Source of the DNA: JAPYWM01 sp964489015
Lineage (GTDB): Bacteria > Bacteroidota > Bacteroidia > SpSt-205
Length of the DNA stretch: 64,000 nt
Assembly: GCA_964489015.1 (NCBI GenBank)
Contig: CAZAXD010000002.1
Span: 1 to 64,000 of the forward strand
Reading direction: 5' to 3'
A program made the position numbers and the translations under genes. Below are positions 9,057 through 16,735 of this stretch, one piece after another. Below the pieces are notes generated by a model. The model was given only the letters and a program-made list of their open reading frames with translations. It was not told the DNA's origin and did no database searches. Numbering within the stretch: position 1 is the stretch's first letter; every line of letters begins with the position of its first letter.

Positions 9057-10319
9057 TTAGGGGTGCTCAGGCAGCCTCTCCATGCGAGCACTGACGTATT
9101 CTAGCTTGTTTTGCCCCTGATGGTAGCGAAAGGCTAGCTCGGTTATCATTTCTACGAGATCTTTATAACTCGTCAAAAAATCTACATAATTCAAAAAGCT
9201 TAGACGCTTTTGCTGTAAACTATGTAGGTAGAAAGCCTCTGTTTCTTCATAACTCTGAAGCAGCGTTAGGTAAGCGGGGTCCCATTGACGAGCCAGGAGA
9301 GCTAGCTCACGCCAAGCCGCTAGAATTTCTGACTGCGCTGTAGAAAGTACGTTTTCATAGGAGACCTCAGCTTGCTTTTGGGCGGCTCTTGCGGCTTGGA
9401 TTTGCCCCTGGTTGCGATTCCACAAGGGCAAGGGCAGGCTAAAGCCTGCCCCGAGCTGATTGAGGCGATAGCCACCCAGGCGATCATAAGACAAAATAAC
9501 ATCCAAGTCAGGATATGCATTTGATTCTTCGAGCTTGACTCGTCTCTCTTGATAAACTATTTGGTATTTAGCAAGTTTAACATCTGCTCTCTCTTGCGCC
9601 CTTTGTAGCAACTCTGCTAGCGGGGGCAAAGAATCGACGAGGGTAGGCCAGAAGGAATCCTCGACGATCCATATCAAGGAGCCCGTGGCCGGGATATGAA
9701 GCAGTTGGCGTAATTGATTTTGAGTCTCCTCAAAGGTGAGGCGGCGCTGCTGAAGGGCATTCAGCACGGAGAGGCGAAGCGCTTCGAGGCGCAAGTATTC
9801 CGCTCGGGAAACGAGTTGCTCTTGTGCTAGCTTGGCATACCGCTCGGTGAGTCGACTCAAGAGCGTCTCTTGCCTAGCTAAGTAGCGAATATAGATTTGG
9901 TCGCGCTGACTAGCTCGTAAAAGGTTGTGCAGTTGATAACGCAATTGTCGAAGCAATTCAGCCCAGGCAGCAGCTTGTATCTGCACACGGACCGTCTGTA
10001 ACGCTATGCCATGGCGGTATTTGCCAGCTGTGCGTACGGTCTGCACGAGGTCTGCCGCCAGCTGATAAGCCAGCGGCCACTGAAGGAGTGGTGAAAACTC
10101 CCCATTAGGCGGGGCAAAGAGGTCTACCTGTGTGACGCTTAGTTGGGGATTGGGCCACAGTCGAGCTTGCCAAAGCAGGGCTTTTTGGACATCGATTTCG
10201 AGGAATTGGGCGTAGAGCACGAGGTTTGAACGCAAAAATTGCGCTTCAGCGGCTTCGAGCGTGAGATATAGAGTGTCCTCTGCCCACAAGAGCCCGCTAA
10301 TCGCCAGTAAAAAGCGCAT
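9057..10319 (-). CDS. TolC-family outer membrane efflux protein (CzcC/CusC-like)
   Basis: Outer membrane channel of a tripartite efflux system, 420 residues. A short signal peptide MRFLLAISGLLWA|ED is followed by two OEP repeats with long coiled-coil helices. The segment LPLPLWNRNQGQIQAA is typical of CzcC/CusC-type metal or cation efflux channels. The start at ATG 10319 is supported by a TACCTTTG element at 10325-10332. No membrane fusion protein or inner-membrane pump is adjacent, unlike the second TolC of this window near 37 kb, so its pump must be encoded elsewhere. The following tetR gene may control it. Confidence 0.9.
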   Translation of the reverse strand: MRFLLAISGLLWAEDTLYLTLEAAEAQFLRSNLVLYAQFLEIDVQKALLWQARLWPNPQLSVTQVDLFAPPNGEFSPLLQWPLAYQLAADLVQTVRTAGKYRHGIALQTVRVQIQAAAWAELLRQLRYQLHNLLRASQRDQIYIRYLARQETLLSRLTERYAKLAQEQLVSRAEYLRLEALRLSVLNALQQRRLTFEETQNQLRQLLHIPATGSLIWIVEDSFWPTLVDSLPPLAELLQRAQERADVKLAKYQIVYQERRVKLEESNAYPDLDVILSYDRLGGYRLNQLGAGFSLPLPLWNRNQGQIQAARAAQKQAEVSYENVLSTAQSEILAAWRELALLARQWDPAYLTLLQSYEETEAFYLHSLQQKRLSFLNYVDFLTSYKDLVEMITELAFRYHQGQNKLEYVSARMERLPEHP

Positions 10320-10324
10320 GAGCT

Positions 10325-10332
10325 CAAAGGTA
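10325..10332 (-). promoter_or_regulatory. -7 element of the outer membrane efflux gene
   Basis: TACCTTTG on the minus strand, five bases before the ATG at 10319. It faces away from the tRNA-Ile element at 10363-10370, so both promoters share a 60-base divergent region. Confidence 0.65.
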
Positions 10333-10362
10333 GGCGCTCACTTGCATATACTCAAAAACTCT

Positions 10363-10370
10363 TACCTTTG
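10363..10370 (+). promoter_or_regulatory. -7 element of the tRNA-Ile/tRNA-Ala unit
   Basis: TACCTTTG ending seven bases before the 5' end of tRNA-Ile, the expected distance to a start site. A TTG at 10342-10344, 18 bases upstream, could be the -33 element. Confidence 0.7.
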
Positions 10371-10377
10371 CGGCGCT

Positions 10378-10454
10378 GGGCCTGTAGCTCAGTTGGTTAG
10401 AGCGCAGCACTGATAATGCTGAGGTCCGTGGTTCGACTCCACGCAGGCCCACCA
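10378..10454 (+). tRNA. tRNA-Ile (GAT)
   Basis: Full cloverleaf of 77 bases. Acceptor stem GGGCCTG pairs with CAGGCCC; the anticodon GAT is at 10412-10414; the T-loop reads TTCGACT. The 3' CCA is encoded, in contrast to the other tRNAs of the window. In most bacteria this tRNA sits with tRNA-Ala between 16S and 23S rRNA; here the pair stands alone. Confidence 0.97.
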
Positions 10455-10474
10455 CCCCGAGAAGGGGTTTTTTT
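10454..10474 (+). terminator. short hairpin with T-run after tRNA-Ile
   Basis: ACCCC-GAGAA-GGGGT followed by seven T. The stem is short (5 bp) and uses the last base of the CCA. It could stop part of the transcripts before tRNA-Ala, or serve as a processing spacer. Confidence 0.45.
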
Positions 10475-10479
10475 ATTTG

Positions 10480-10552
10480 GGGGGATTAGCTCAGTTGGTA
10501 GAGCGTCGGCTTTGCAAGCCGAAGGTCAGCGGTTCGAATCCGCTATCCTCCA
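10480..10552 (+). tRNA. tRNA-Ala (TGC)
   Basis: Cloverleaf of 73 bases with acceptor GGGGGAT/ATCCTCC (one G-T pair), anticodon TGC at 10513-10515 and T-loop TTCGAAT. CCA is not encoded (the discriminator A is followed by CGT). Its last ten bases overlap the end of the convergent DUF2752 gene. Confidence 0.97.
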
Positions 10553-10875
10553 CGTTCCGCCAGCCATCGCTTCCCCGCTTGCAGGAGCCTGACAAGCTGC
10601 CATAGCGCTAATCCTATGAGCACACCACCTACTACAAAGGAGAGTGGGTTGTAGTCTAAGGCTGTCTCCCATTCTCCATGAAGAAAGTGCTGGGTTCCGC
10701 GTGTCAGACCACACCCCGGACATTCAACGCCCCAATGGCGTTTGAAGTAACAAACAGACTCCCCCTGGTCAAAGTACGAAGCCGGCAAATACCACGCCGT
10801 CAGTATTAACAATATCACCCCCAATCGCCCTAAAAGAAGAGTGAGACTGCTCATCTTACTAAAAAACTTATGGGC
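10543..10875 (-). CDS. DUF2752 family small membrane protein
   Basis: Small inner-membrane protein of unknown function. The DUF2752 hallmark CPGCGLTRGTQHFLHGEW followed by a downstream NP is present between two membrane helices (LLLGRLGVILLILTAWYL and VVGGVLIGLALWQLV). I prefer the GTG at 10875 (110 residues) because TAAATTTG stands at 10885-10892, nine bases upstream; an ATG at 10923 and one at 10854 are alternatives. The stop codon falls inside the acceptor stem of tRNA-Ala on the other strand, so the two share ten bases. The conserved cysteines suggest metal or redox chemistry in the family, but no role is established. Confidence 0.82.
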   Translation of the reverse strand, partial: AHKFFSKMSSLTLLLGRLGVILLILTAWYLPASYFDQGESVCYFKRHWGVECPGCGLTRGTQHFLHGEWETALDYNPLSFVVGGVLIGLALWQLVRLLQAGKRWLAERGG

Positions 10876-10884
10876 CACAGTTAG

Positions 10885-10892
10885 CAAATTTA
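10885..10892 (-). promoter_or_regulatory. -7 element of the DUF2752 gene
   Basis: TAAATTTG on the minus strand, nine bases before the GTG at 10875. This spacing is what favours the GTG start. Confidence 0.5.
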
Positions 10893-11107
10893 GGTAGGTC
10901 TTTTCACTCGTAAAAGCATGCATCGGGGCAGATTTCTGCTTCCTAACCAGCTCTTCTAAGCTCTCGGCTGGTGCCCCTGTTCATGACATACTACGAGGAT
11001 ATCCACTTAGGACACCTGAGGGTAATACATCTCCTATCTTACGCTGTTCTAACCTGAGTAAACTGAAGAAGAGAAGGTCATATAGATTAGCTTTTTGAAA
11101 CAGAATC

Positions 11108-11144
11108 GACAAAAATAAAATAGGCAGTGCAAAGGCACTGCCTA
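11108..11144 (-). terminator. rho-independent terminator of the Pmp3-like gene
   Basis: Perfect 10-bp inverted repeat TAGGCAGTGC/GCACTGCCTA at 11121-11144 with a 4-base loop, followed on the minus strand by TTTTATTTTTG. It lies 23 bases after the stop of the Pmp3-like gene. The remaining stretch 10893-11107 shows no gene or recognisable site. Confidence 0.85.
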
Positions 11145-11166
11145 CAAGTTTGAAGCTAAGACGTTT

Positions 11167-11619
11167 CTATCGATTACCTCGATCAATAATGTACCATATT
11201 GCATGAATAAATGCCCCAAGAATCATGGCCCACGTTATGTAAAGACCAAAGCCGCACGTAATGAAAAATAAGATAATAGCAAGCAGGATAATCAAGGAAT
11301 TTATTAAGACATGAACCCACCATTTATCGTCTTTTACCCAGAGACCTGCAATGAGGATGGCTAAAGGAGGAATAAACAGTGCCACTAAAATAGTTACAAT
11401 GTAATACAAAGCATCTTGAGCTGGGAATACCCGAAGGATGGCTTTTGCGAAAAAATACTTTACTCGCTGCCAGTAACGCTGGATTTTTCGAGATGCTGGC
11501 TCTTTGTGAGAAGAGATATTCTGCGCTGTCTGATTAGGCGTGTACACATAGTTGACGCCCTTTGCATCTACTGAACCGAGCAACAGGCTCGCCTTAAGTA
11601 TAAAAGCTAACGTGCGCAT
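11167..11619 (-). CDS. YqaE/Pmp3-like membrane protein
   Basis: About 150 residues. The N-terminal segment MRTLAFILKASLLLGSVDA looks like a signal peptide or first membrane helix, followed by a polar basic stretch and two strong C-terminal helices. The latter match the Pmp3/YqaE pattern (FIPPLAILIAGLW, then a hydrophobic hairpin ending in ITWAMILGAFIHAIWYI). Pmp3 proteins are tiny stress-induced membrane proteins of about 55 residues; this one is longer because of its N-terminal extension, as in many Bacteroidota. The start at 11619 is chosen because TATCTTTG is at 11627-11634; an upstream ATG at 11661 would precede the promoter. A role in membrane potential or salt stress is inferred from the family only. 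Confidence 0.8.
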   Translation of the reverse strand: MRTLAFILKASLLLGSVDAKGVNYVYTPNQTAQNISSHKEPASRKIQRYWQRVKYFFAKAILRVFPAQDALYYIVTILVALFIPPLAILIAGLWVKDDKWWVHVLINSLIILLAIILFFITCGFGLYITWAMILGAFIHAIWYIIDRGNR

Positions 11620-11626
11620 ATTGGGA

Positions 11627-11634
11627 CAAAGATA
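11627..11634 (-). promoter_or_regulatory. -7 element of the Pmp3-like gene
   Basis: TATCTTTG on the minus strand, seven bases before the chosen ATG at 11619. Confidence 0.6.
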
Positions 11635-11675
11635 CGGCTTTTCTGAGAAATGCAAGAGCAAATACTCCAGATCAG

Positions 11676-12563
11676 GTGCACACCGTAGGTCTGGTTCTCA
11701 TACTGATAGGGGCACTAGAGGATACAGTTGTTAGGCGATGGCGTTTTGATGGGCTTTTTAGCTTGCAGGCTAGTCAAACCGCGCTCTCCAACTGGCAGGC
11801 CGGTGGCCAAAATCAAATCGGGGCGGCTGGCCAGACCGATGCCAATCTCCGCTATCAAGGCATTCGCACCTGCTTTAGCCTGCGTCTCTTTAGCCAATAT
11901 GGCCTGCTTCGCGTAGTGCCCCAAAAGCAATTTCGCAAAACGCAGGATCTCCTGCTACTACTCCTAAAGTATGAGCGCTCGCTTTGGCCAGAAAGTCGAT
12001 TTTTTTACATCGCAGCCTTAGATGGGCGCACGCAATGGGCGCCGACGTATTCTTACCAGGGAGACGATAAGGTTCTGCCAGCACGCGCTGTCTTTTTAGC
12101 TCCCTTTTATGGGCAATTTTCCTGGGGGTTGCAAATGCGACCGCAAACAGGGCTATCTTTTTCTTTGTACCCGCTCTCAGGTCGGGTGACTTACGTTCGG
12201 CTGCAGTATCTAGCGGATGCGGGCGCCTTTGGTCTAAGGCCGGCGCTGCGTGACGACCAAGGACAGCTCCTCGAACCTGCTCGTCTAACGTTCTGGGAGC
12301 TTGGCGCCCGCTTCTCTAACGATATAGACCTTCTCGTCCTTAAGTCTCTGCGTATTAAGTACTTTCTCGATGTCTTCGGTAGCTATTCTGCTAAGACTTG
12401 GGGACCTGTCGTCCTCTCTCAATTGCAAGCTGCTTACAAGCTACAGGACTGGCTAGTTCTCACGCTCAATCAGCAGCTTATTTATGATCCGCGTGTAGGT
12501 TCCCGCAGCCAGACGCTTCAACTTCTCACAACCTGGGGGTTGAGTGTGGTGTGGAAGCGTTAG
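11676..12563 (+). CDS. DUF3078 family outer membrane-associated protein
   Basis: 295-residue exported protein. The start is GTG with a short signal-like N-terminus (VGLVLILIGALED). The body resembles DUF3078, a Bacteroidota family: FSLQASQTALSNWQAGGQNQ at its start is the typical sequence, followed by alternating hydrophobic strands compatible with an outer-membrane barrel. Function of the family is unknown. No TANNTTTG element is seen before the start. The gene converges on the ABC ATPase with 30 bases between stop codons. Confidence 0.78.
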   Translation: MHTVGLVLILIGALEDTVVRRWRFDGLFSLQASQTALSNWQAGGQNQIGAAGQTDANLRYQGIRTCFSLRLFSQYGLLRVVPQKQFRKTQDLLLLLLKYERSLWPESRFFYIAALDGRTQWAPTYSYQGDDKVLPARAVFLAPFYGQFSWGLQMRPQTGLSFSLYPLSGRVTYVRLQYLADAGAFGLRPALRDDQGQLLEPARLTFWELGARFSNDIDLLVLKSLRIKYFLDVFGSYSAKTWGPVVLSQLQAAYKLQDWLVLTLNQQLIYDPRVGSRSQTLQLLTTWGLSVVWKR

Positions 12564-12593
12564 CTGTAGCCTTAGGGGTCTGATCGCGCCTGG

Positions 12594-14372
12594 CTAAGGC
12601 GTGGCGACCTTACGTAGCTGCTGGCGGCGTGCCAGGGCGGCCTCAATGTCACTGAGTCGGCCTTTGGGAATGGCGTCAATGAGCTTCTGGGTGTATGGGT
12701 GCTGGGGATTGCGGTAAATATCCTCCGAGTAGCCGCTTTCTACAACCTGGCCTTGGTTCATGACTAGGAGTCGATCGCTAATGAATTTCACGACCGATAG
12801 GTCATGCGAGATGAAAATATACGAGATGTGGTACTTTTCTTGTAGGTCGAGAAGGAGGTTGAGGACTTGGGCTTGCACCGAGACGTCCAGCGCTGAAACG
12901 GATTCGTCGCAAATGATGAAGCGGGGTTCTACCGCCAGCGCGCGGGCGATGGCGATACGCTGCCGCTGCCCACCTGAAAACTCATGCGGGTAGCGATAAA
13001 AATGATCCGCTTCTAACCCTACCTGTTCGAGTAGAGCGATAGCCCGTTCTTGAGCCGCTTTGGGCGTTTGCACAAGCTTATGAAAGAGCATAGGCTCCGT
13101 GATGGCACTACCTACTGTGAGGCGCGGATTGAGCGAGCTGTAAGGGTCTTGAAAGATAATCTGCATATGGCGACGCAGGCGGCGTAGCTTTTCGGGAGGA
13201 AGGGCCGTGACGTTTTGCCCATCAAAGAAGACCTGCCCGCTGGTCGGCTCGATGAGCCGCAAAATCGCCCGACCCGTGGTGGTTTTGCCAGAGCCGGATT
13301 CGCCCACGAGACCGACCGTTTCGCCGGGGTATACCGTAAAGCTGACTTGATCAACGGCTTTGACATAGCCGACCGTTCGACCCCAGAGCCCTCTTTTGAC
13401 CGGAAAGTGAACACACAACTCGCGTGCCTCCAGCAGAGGGGGCTTTTGGGCTAGCTTATCTTGACGGGCTCGGTAGTCTGCTTCTGAGACCGTCTCGGTG
13501 CGAAGTGCTTCTTCGACTGTGAGCTTTTCGGGATTTTTGAGAAAGTCGCTGAGCGTGGGGAGGCGATGGAGGCGCCGATCAAGCGGCGGCCGGCAAGCAA
13601 TAAGCCCGCGCGTGTAAGGGTCACGCGGGTTGGCAAAGATAGCCTGAACTGGGCCCTCTTCTACGATGCGTCCCCTGTACATCACCAGCACCCGATCACA
13701 GATCTCACCAATCACCCCCAGGTCATGAGAGATGAAGATAAGACTCATACCGTGACGGGCCTGTAGGTCCTGAAGCAGCTCTAGGATAGTTTTTTGTACC
13801 GTCACGTCGAGCGCCGTGGTAGGCTCATCTGCGATGAGGAGGTGAGGATTGCAGCTAATCGCCATGGCGATCATGACACGCTGCTTTTGCCCGCCCGAGA
13901 GCTGATGCGGGTACGCACTAAAGATACGGGGCGGATCGGGCAGCTTTACCTCCTCAAAGAGAGCCAAAGCCCGCTCGCGTGCCTCTCGAAAGGAGACCTT
14001 CTGATGGAGACGAATCGCCTCTACAATCTGATCCCCGCAAGTAAAGACCGGGTTTAGACTGGTCATCGGCTCTTGAAAGATCATGGCAATCTCGCTGCCG
14101 CGCAGATGCCGTAGCTGCTTTTCGGGAAGAGTTAGTAAATCGACCTGCCCGAGCGAGGGCGAGTCGAAGCGGATAGCACCACTTTGAATCTGAGCGGGTG
14201 GTTGCGGTAAAAGCCCCATGATGGCTAGCGACGTGACACTTTTGCCGGACCCGGATTCGCCCACAATACCTAAGGTCTGTCCCTTCGGCAAGGAGAAGCT
14301 TACCCTCTCGATAGCCCTTACGAGCCCGGCCCGCGTCGAAAACGTAACGGAGAGGTTATTAACCTGTAGCAT
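12594..14372 (-). CDS. dual ATP-binding protein of a peptide/microcin-type ABC importer (YejF/OppDF-like fusion)
   Basis: Energises an ABC importer of the oligopeptide class. The 592-residue protein is a fusion of two complete ATPase domains corresponding to OppD and OppF. Domain 1: Walker A GESGSGKSV, signature LSGGQKQRV, Walker B LLIADEPTTALD. Domain 2: Walker A GESGSGKTT, signature FSGGQRQRI, Walker B FIICDESVSALD. The oligopeptide-type C-terminal extension with RDPYTRGL and PQHPYTQKL motifs follows each domain. No permease or binding protein gene is adjacent, so the other subunits are encoded elsewhere. The start is supported by TATCTTTG five bases upstream. Confidence 0.94.
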   Translation of the reverse strand: MLQVNNLSVTFSTRAGLVRAIERVSFSLPKGQTLGIVGESGSGKSVTSLAIMGLLPQPPAQIQSGAIRFDSPSLGQVDLLTLPEKQLRHLRGSEIAMIFQEPMTSLNPVFTCGDQIVEAIRLHQKVSFREARERALALFEEVKLPDPPRIFSAYPHQLSGGQKQRVMIAMAISCNPHLLIADEPTTALDVTVQKTILELLQDLQARHGMSLIFISHDLGVIGEICDRVLVMYRGRIVEEGPVQAIFANPRDPYTRGLIACRPPLDRRLHRLPTLSDFLKNPEKLTVEEALRTETVSEADYRARQDKLAQKPPLLEARELCVHFPVKRGLWGRTVGYVKAVDQVSFTVYPGETVGLVGESGSGKTTTGRAILRLIEPTSGQVFFDGQNVTALPPEKLRRLRRHMQIIFQDPYSSLNPRLTVGSAITEPMLFHKLVQTPKAAQERAIALLEQVGLEADHFYRYPHEFSGGQRQRIAIARALAVEPRFIICDESVSALDVSVQAQVLNLLLDLQEKYHISYIFISHDLSVVKFISDRLLVMNQGQVVESGYSEDIYRNPQHPYTQKLIDAIPKGRLSDIEAALARRQQLRKVATP

Positions 14373-14377
14373 CCGCT

Positions 14378-14385
14378 CAAAGATA
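14378..14385 (-). promoter_or_regulatory. -7 element of the dual ABC ATPase gene
   Basis: TATCTTTG on the minus strand, five bases before the ATG at 14372. Confidence 0.65.
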
Positions 14386-14421
14386 AAGAGTTCGGCGGGT
14401 CTAGCCCGCTTCTAAGCCTGA

Positions 14422-14853
14422 GCGGCGGCAACCTCCCGCAAAACCTTATCGCATCAATGGCGCGTGCAGCGAGGCTTAGCGCCGGTGCGCCTGCTGGGTC
14501 TTGCCACAGCCATGGTGGGCGTAGCAGCGCGCTGGTACTTTCGTAGCCAGGTACAATGGATTCTCTCACCAGAGGATCAGCTGCCAGCGGTCGTACAGCT
14601 TCGCCGAACCATTCAACAAAATCCCCTCCATGCGCCACAGCTTCAAGCCGTTTCGTAGCTAGACGAGACTGTGTACCCCCTAGGGCGTGAAGAAGGTTAG
14701 ATCAAGGCCTACGGCGTACGCCCCGCTGATGCTAAGCTGGTCTTCGAGCGGGCGCTAGGTCGGTTTGCTCCGACAGGTCTTCAAACCATTGAAGTGGACC
14801 CGGTCCAGGGTTGCTTTTATGCCATTAGTCCGCGACAGGTAGTGGCATACTGA
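14422..14853 (+). pseudogene. possible decayed gene with two in-frame TAG codons
   Basis: This stretch fills the 580-base gap between the ABC ATPase and rpmG. One frame is open from 14422 to a TGA at 14851-14853 except for TAG codons at 14656-14658 and 14698-14700. The translation looks protein-like (for example LATAMVGVAARWYF, then ILSPEDQLPAVVQLRR, and after the stops VFERALGRFAPTGLQTIEVD and QGCFYAISPRQVVAY). A GTG at 14464 could be an old start. I do not recognise the family. TAG is used as a normal stop elsewhere in the window, so readthrough is unlikely; decay or chance are the two explanations. The rest of the gap (14854-14941) shows only the rpmG promoter at its end. Confidence 0.35.
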
Positions 14854-14941
14854 GCGAAAGCGCATTATGCATTGCTTACAGGTGGCCCGTAGAGGGTTAG
14901 CCAGCCCCGGCGTTCAGGGCTCGAAGACTTTGAAAAGTTCT

Positions 14942-14949
14942 TACCTTTG
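14942..14949 (+). promoter_or_regulatory. -7 element of the rpmG unit
   Basis: TACCTTTG ending five bases before the rpmG ATG. Confidence 0.7.
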
Positions 14950-14954
14950 CGTCC

Positions 14955-15140
14955 ATGGCCAAAAAGAAGGGTAATCGCTTGCAGGTCGTTCTGGAGTGCA
15001 TAGAGCATGCTGCGAGCGGCCTTCCAGGTACCTCGCGGTATTATACTTGGAAGAACCGCAAAAATACACCTAGTCGACTGGAGCTAAAGAAGTACAATCC
15101 GATTTTGCGGCGCCACACTATTCATCGAGAAGTCAAATAA
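14955..15140 (+). CDS. rpmG: 50S ribosomal protein L33
   Basis: Structural protein of the large ribosomal subunit. 61 residues, rich in Lys/Arg, with the L33 core SRYYTWKNRKNTPSRLELKK and YNPILRRHTIHREVK at the C-terminus. It has no zinc-binding CxxC pairs, so it is the zinc-independent form. The start ATG lies five bases behind TACCTTTG. DUF4295 follows after eight bases, the usual Bacteroidota neighbour. The rpmB gene that often precedes rpmG is absent here. Confidence 0.96.
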   Translation: MAKKKGNRLQVVLECIEHAASGLPGTSRYYTWKNRKNTPSRLELKKYNPILRRHTIHREVK

Positions 15141-15148
15141 ATTAGGCT

Positions 15149-15310
15149 ATGGTTAAGCGTGCAGTAGCAAAGCTTCGCTCAGGCGATAAAAAGTCTGGCT
15201 TGGTTCGCGTCATTTATCCAGTTCGGACGGAAAGCGGCTCGTTTCGGCTGCGAAAGCAGCTCATTTCCAGCGACCAGCTGACGAATTTCGTCGCTCAGCA
15301 GAAAAAGTAG
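15149..15310 (+). CDS. DUF4295 family small basic protein
   Basis: 53-residue protein: MVKRAVAKLRSGDKKSG at the start, a central VRTESGSFRLRKQ and SSDQLTNFVAQQKK at the end. It matches DUF4295, a small basic family known only from Bacteroidota and found directly behind rpmG, probably ribosome-associated. It lies between rpmG (8 bases) and the metallo-hydrolase gene (4 bases). In many relatives ftsY follows; here it does not. Confidence 0.9.
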   Translation: MVKRAVAKLRSGDKKSGLVRVIYPVRTESGSFRLRKQLISSDQLTNFVAQQKK

Positions 15311-15314
15311 CCCG

Positions 15315-16160
15315 ATGCGGCTCTACGCCATTGATGCGGGGCGCTTCGCTTTAGATGGCGGAGCAATGTTTGGTGTTGTACCCTGGACCATTTGGAGTCG
15401 ACTCATCCTACCTGATGATCGCAACCGCATTCCGATGGCCTTGCGCTGTTTACTCATTGAGGTTGGCGAACGTCTTATCTTGGTGGATAACGGCATCGGC
15501 CATAAGTACAATGCTAAGTTTGCCGACATCTATGCTATCGACCATGAGCAGGCTACCTTAGAGCGAAGCCTTCATGCGCAAGGCTTTTCGCTATCAGACA
15601 TCACGGACGTCGTGCTTACGCACCTGCATTTCGACCATGCTGGGGGGAGTACTTATCGAGACGGCGAGGGGCGGCTACGTCTGACATTTTCCAACGCCCG
15701 CTACTACGTACAGAAAAGCCACTGGACCTGGGCGCATGCGCCCAATCCTCGGGAGCGCGCCAGTTTTTTCCCAGAAAATTACGATCTGATTGAAGAAAGT
15801 GGGCAACTCGTACTGGTAGAGGGAGATCAAGAGCTAGCGCCGCATGTCTACCTTCGGGTGGTCAACGGTCACACCGAAGGGCAGCAGCTCGTCGAAGTGC
15901 ACTATAAGGACAAAATCCTGCTGTATGCGGCCGATCTATTTCCGACCAGTGCCCATATTCCGCTGCCGTATGTGATGGCTTATGACGTGCGTCCCTTAGT
16001 GACCTTTGAGGAGCGCACCCGGTACCTGCCCTGGCTGGTCGAAAAGAATGCCGTATTATTCTATGAGCACGATGCGACAGTGCAATGTAGCACCGTGCAT
16101 CAGACGCCGGAAGGTCGTTACGAACGTGGTGAAATCCTGTCCTTAGCCGATTTAGGATGA
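15315..16160 (+). CDS. MBL-fold metallo-hydrolase (lactonase-like)
   Basis: Zinc hydrolase of the metallo-beta-lactamase superfamily, 281 residues. The metal site HLHFDHAGG (H103, H105, D107, H108) is intact, with a later His in VNGHTEGQQ and the Asp of LLYAADLFPTSAH. Length and architecture resemble the AHL-lactonase/YtnP-like subgroup, but the substrate cannot be read from sequence. It lies four bases behind DUF4295 and overlaps the thioesterase gene by ATGA, so both are probably in the rpmG operon. Confidence 0.88.
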   Translation: MRLYAIDAGRFALDGGAMFGVVPWTIWSRLILPDDRNRIPMALRCLLIEVGERLILVDNGIGHKYNAKFADIYAIDHEQATLERSLHAQGFSLSDITDVVLTHLHFDHAGGSTYRDGEGRLRLTFSNARYYVQKSHWTWAHAPNPRERASFFPENYDLIEESGQLVLVEGDQELAPHVYLRVVNGHTEGQQLVEVHYKDKILLYAADLFPTSAHIPLPYVMAYDVRPLVTFEERTRYLPWLVEKNAVLFYEHDATVQCSTVHQTPEGRYERGEILSLADLG

Positions 16161-16588
16161 AGGAAATCTGGTTTCTTCGGCCTGACATAGGGCTTCTGAA
16201 TGAGCTAGGTGCTAATACACTCAAGGAAGCCTTGGGGATCGTCTTTACAGAAGTAGGCTCCAACTACCTTCGGGCCACGATGCCCGTGGACCGCCGAACC
16301 GTCCAGTATTTGGGGATGTTGCATGGGGGAGCCTCGGTAGCCCTGGCGGAGACCGTCGCCAGCACAGCAGCTAACTTCGTCCTCAACCCCCAGACGCATT
16401 ACGCGATCGGCCTTGAGATTAACGCCAATCATATCCGAGCGGTGCGGGAAGGTGCCGTATGGGCTCATGCGCAGCCCTTACACCTCGGACGCCAAACCCA
16501 GGTTTGGAGTATCGAAATCCGCCGCATGGATATGGATGAGCTCGTGTGCGTGGTGCGTCACACCGTCATGGTGCTTTCCAAGGCCTGA
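16157..16588 (+). CDS. hotdog-fold thioesterase (PaaI-like)
   Basis: 143-residue hotdog thioesterase that hydrolyses acyl-CoA esters in the cytoplasm. The typical pattern LGMLHGGASVALAETVAS, with its catalytic region HGG followed by an acidic residue, is present, as is GLEINANHIRAVREG on the substrate-binding strand. It is translationally coupled to the preceding metallo-hydrolase by an ATGA overlap. The exact acyl-CoA is unknown; PaaI/MenI/EntH-type enzymes look alike at this level. The 147 bases after it (16589-16735) contain only the likely tatT promoter. Confidence 0.88.
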   Translation: MKEIWFLRPDIGLLNELGANTLKEALGIVFTEVGSNYLRATMPVDRRTVQYLGMLHGGASVALAETVASTAANFVLNPQTHYAIGLEINANHIRAVREGAVWAHAQPLHLGRQTQVWSIEIRRMDMDELVCVVRHTVMVLSKA

Positions 16589-16723
16589 TCGTCCGATAGA
16601 GGACGGCTGTGGATAATATCTACTTTTTCTACATATAAACTTGGTCCTGATACGGGTATGTTAGTTCTGAGTTTGGGGGCTTGGGGTTCGGCTGATTAGC
16701 GAGCTTATCCTCACTTTTTTTCT

Positions 16724-16731
16724 TACTATTG
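16724..16731 (+). promoter_or_regulatory. probable -7 element of the TRAP operon
   Basis: TACTATTG, one mismatch to TANNTTTG, ending four bases before the tatT ATG. It is the only candidate before the four-gene operon. Confidence 0.4.
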
Positions 16732-16735
16732 CGCC

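Noticed and set aside
14318..14638. 106-residue minus-strand frame over the ABC ATPase start
   Set aside because: It overlaps the conserved N-terminus and promoter of the ABC gene, is Arg/Pro-rich and resembles no protein.
16589..16610. Possible terminator CGTCC-GATAGA-GGACG after the thioesterase gene
   Set aside because: The stem has only five pairs and no T-run follows.
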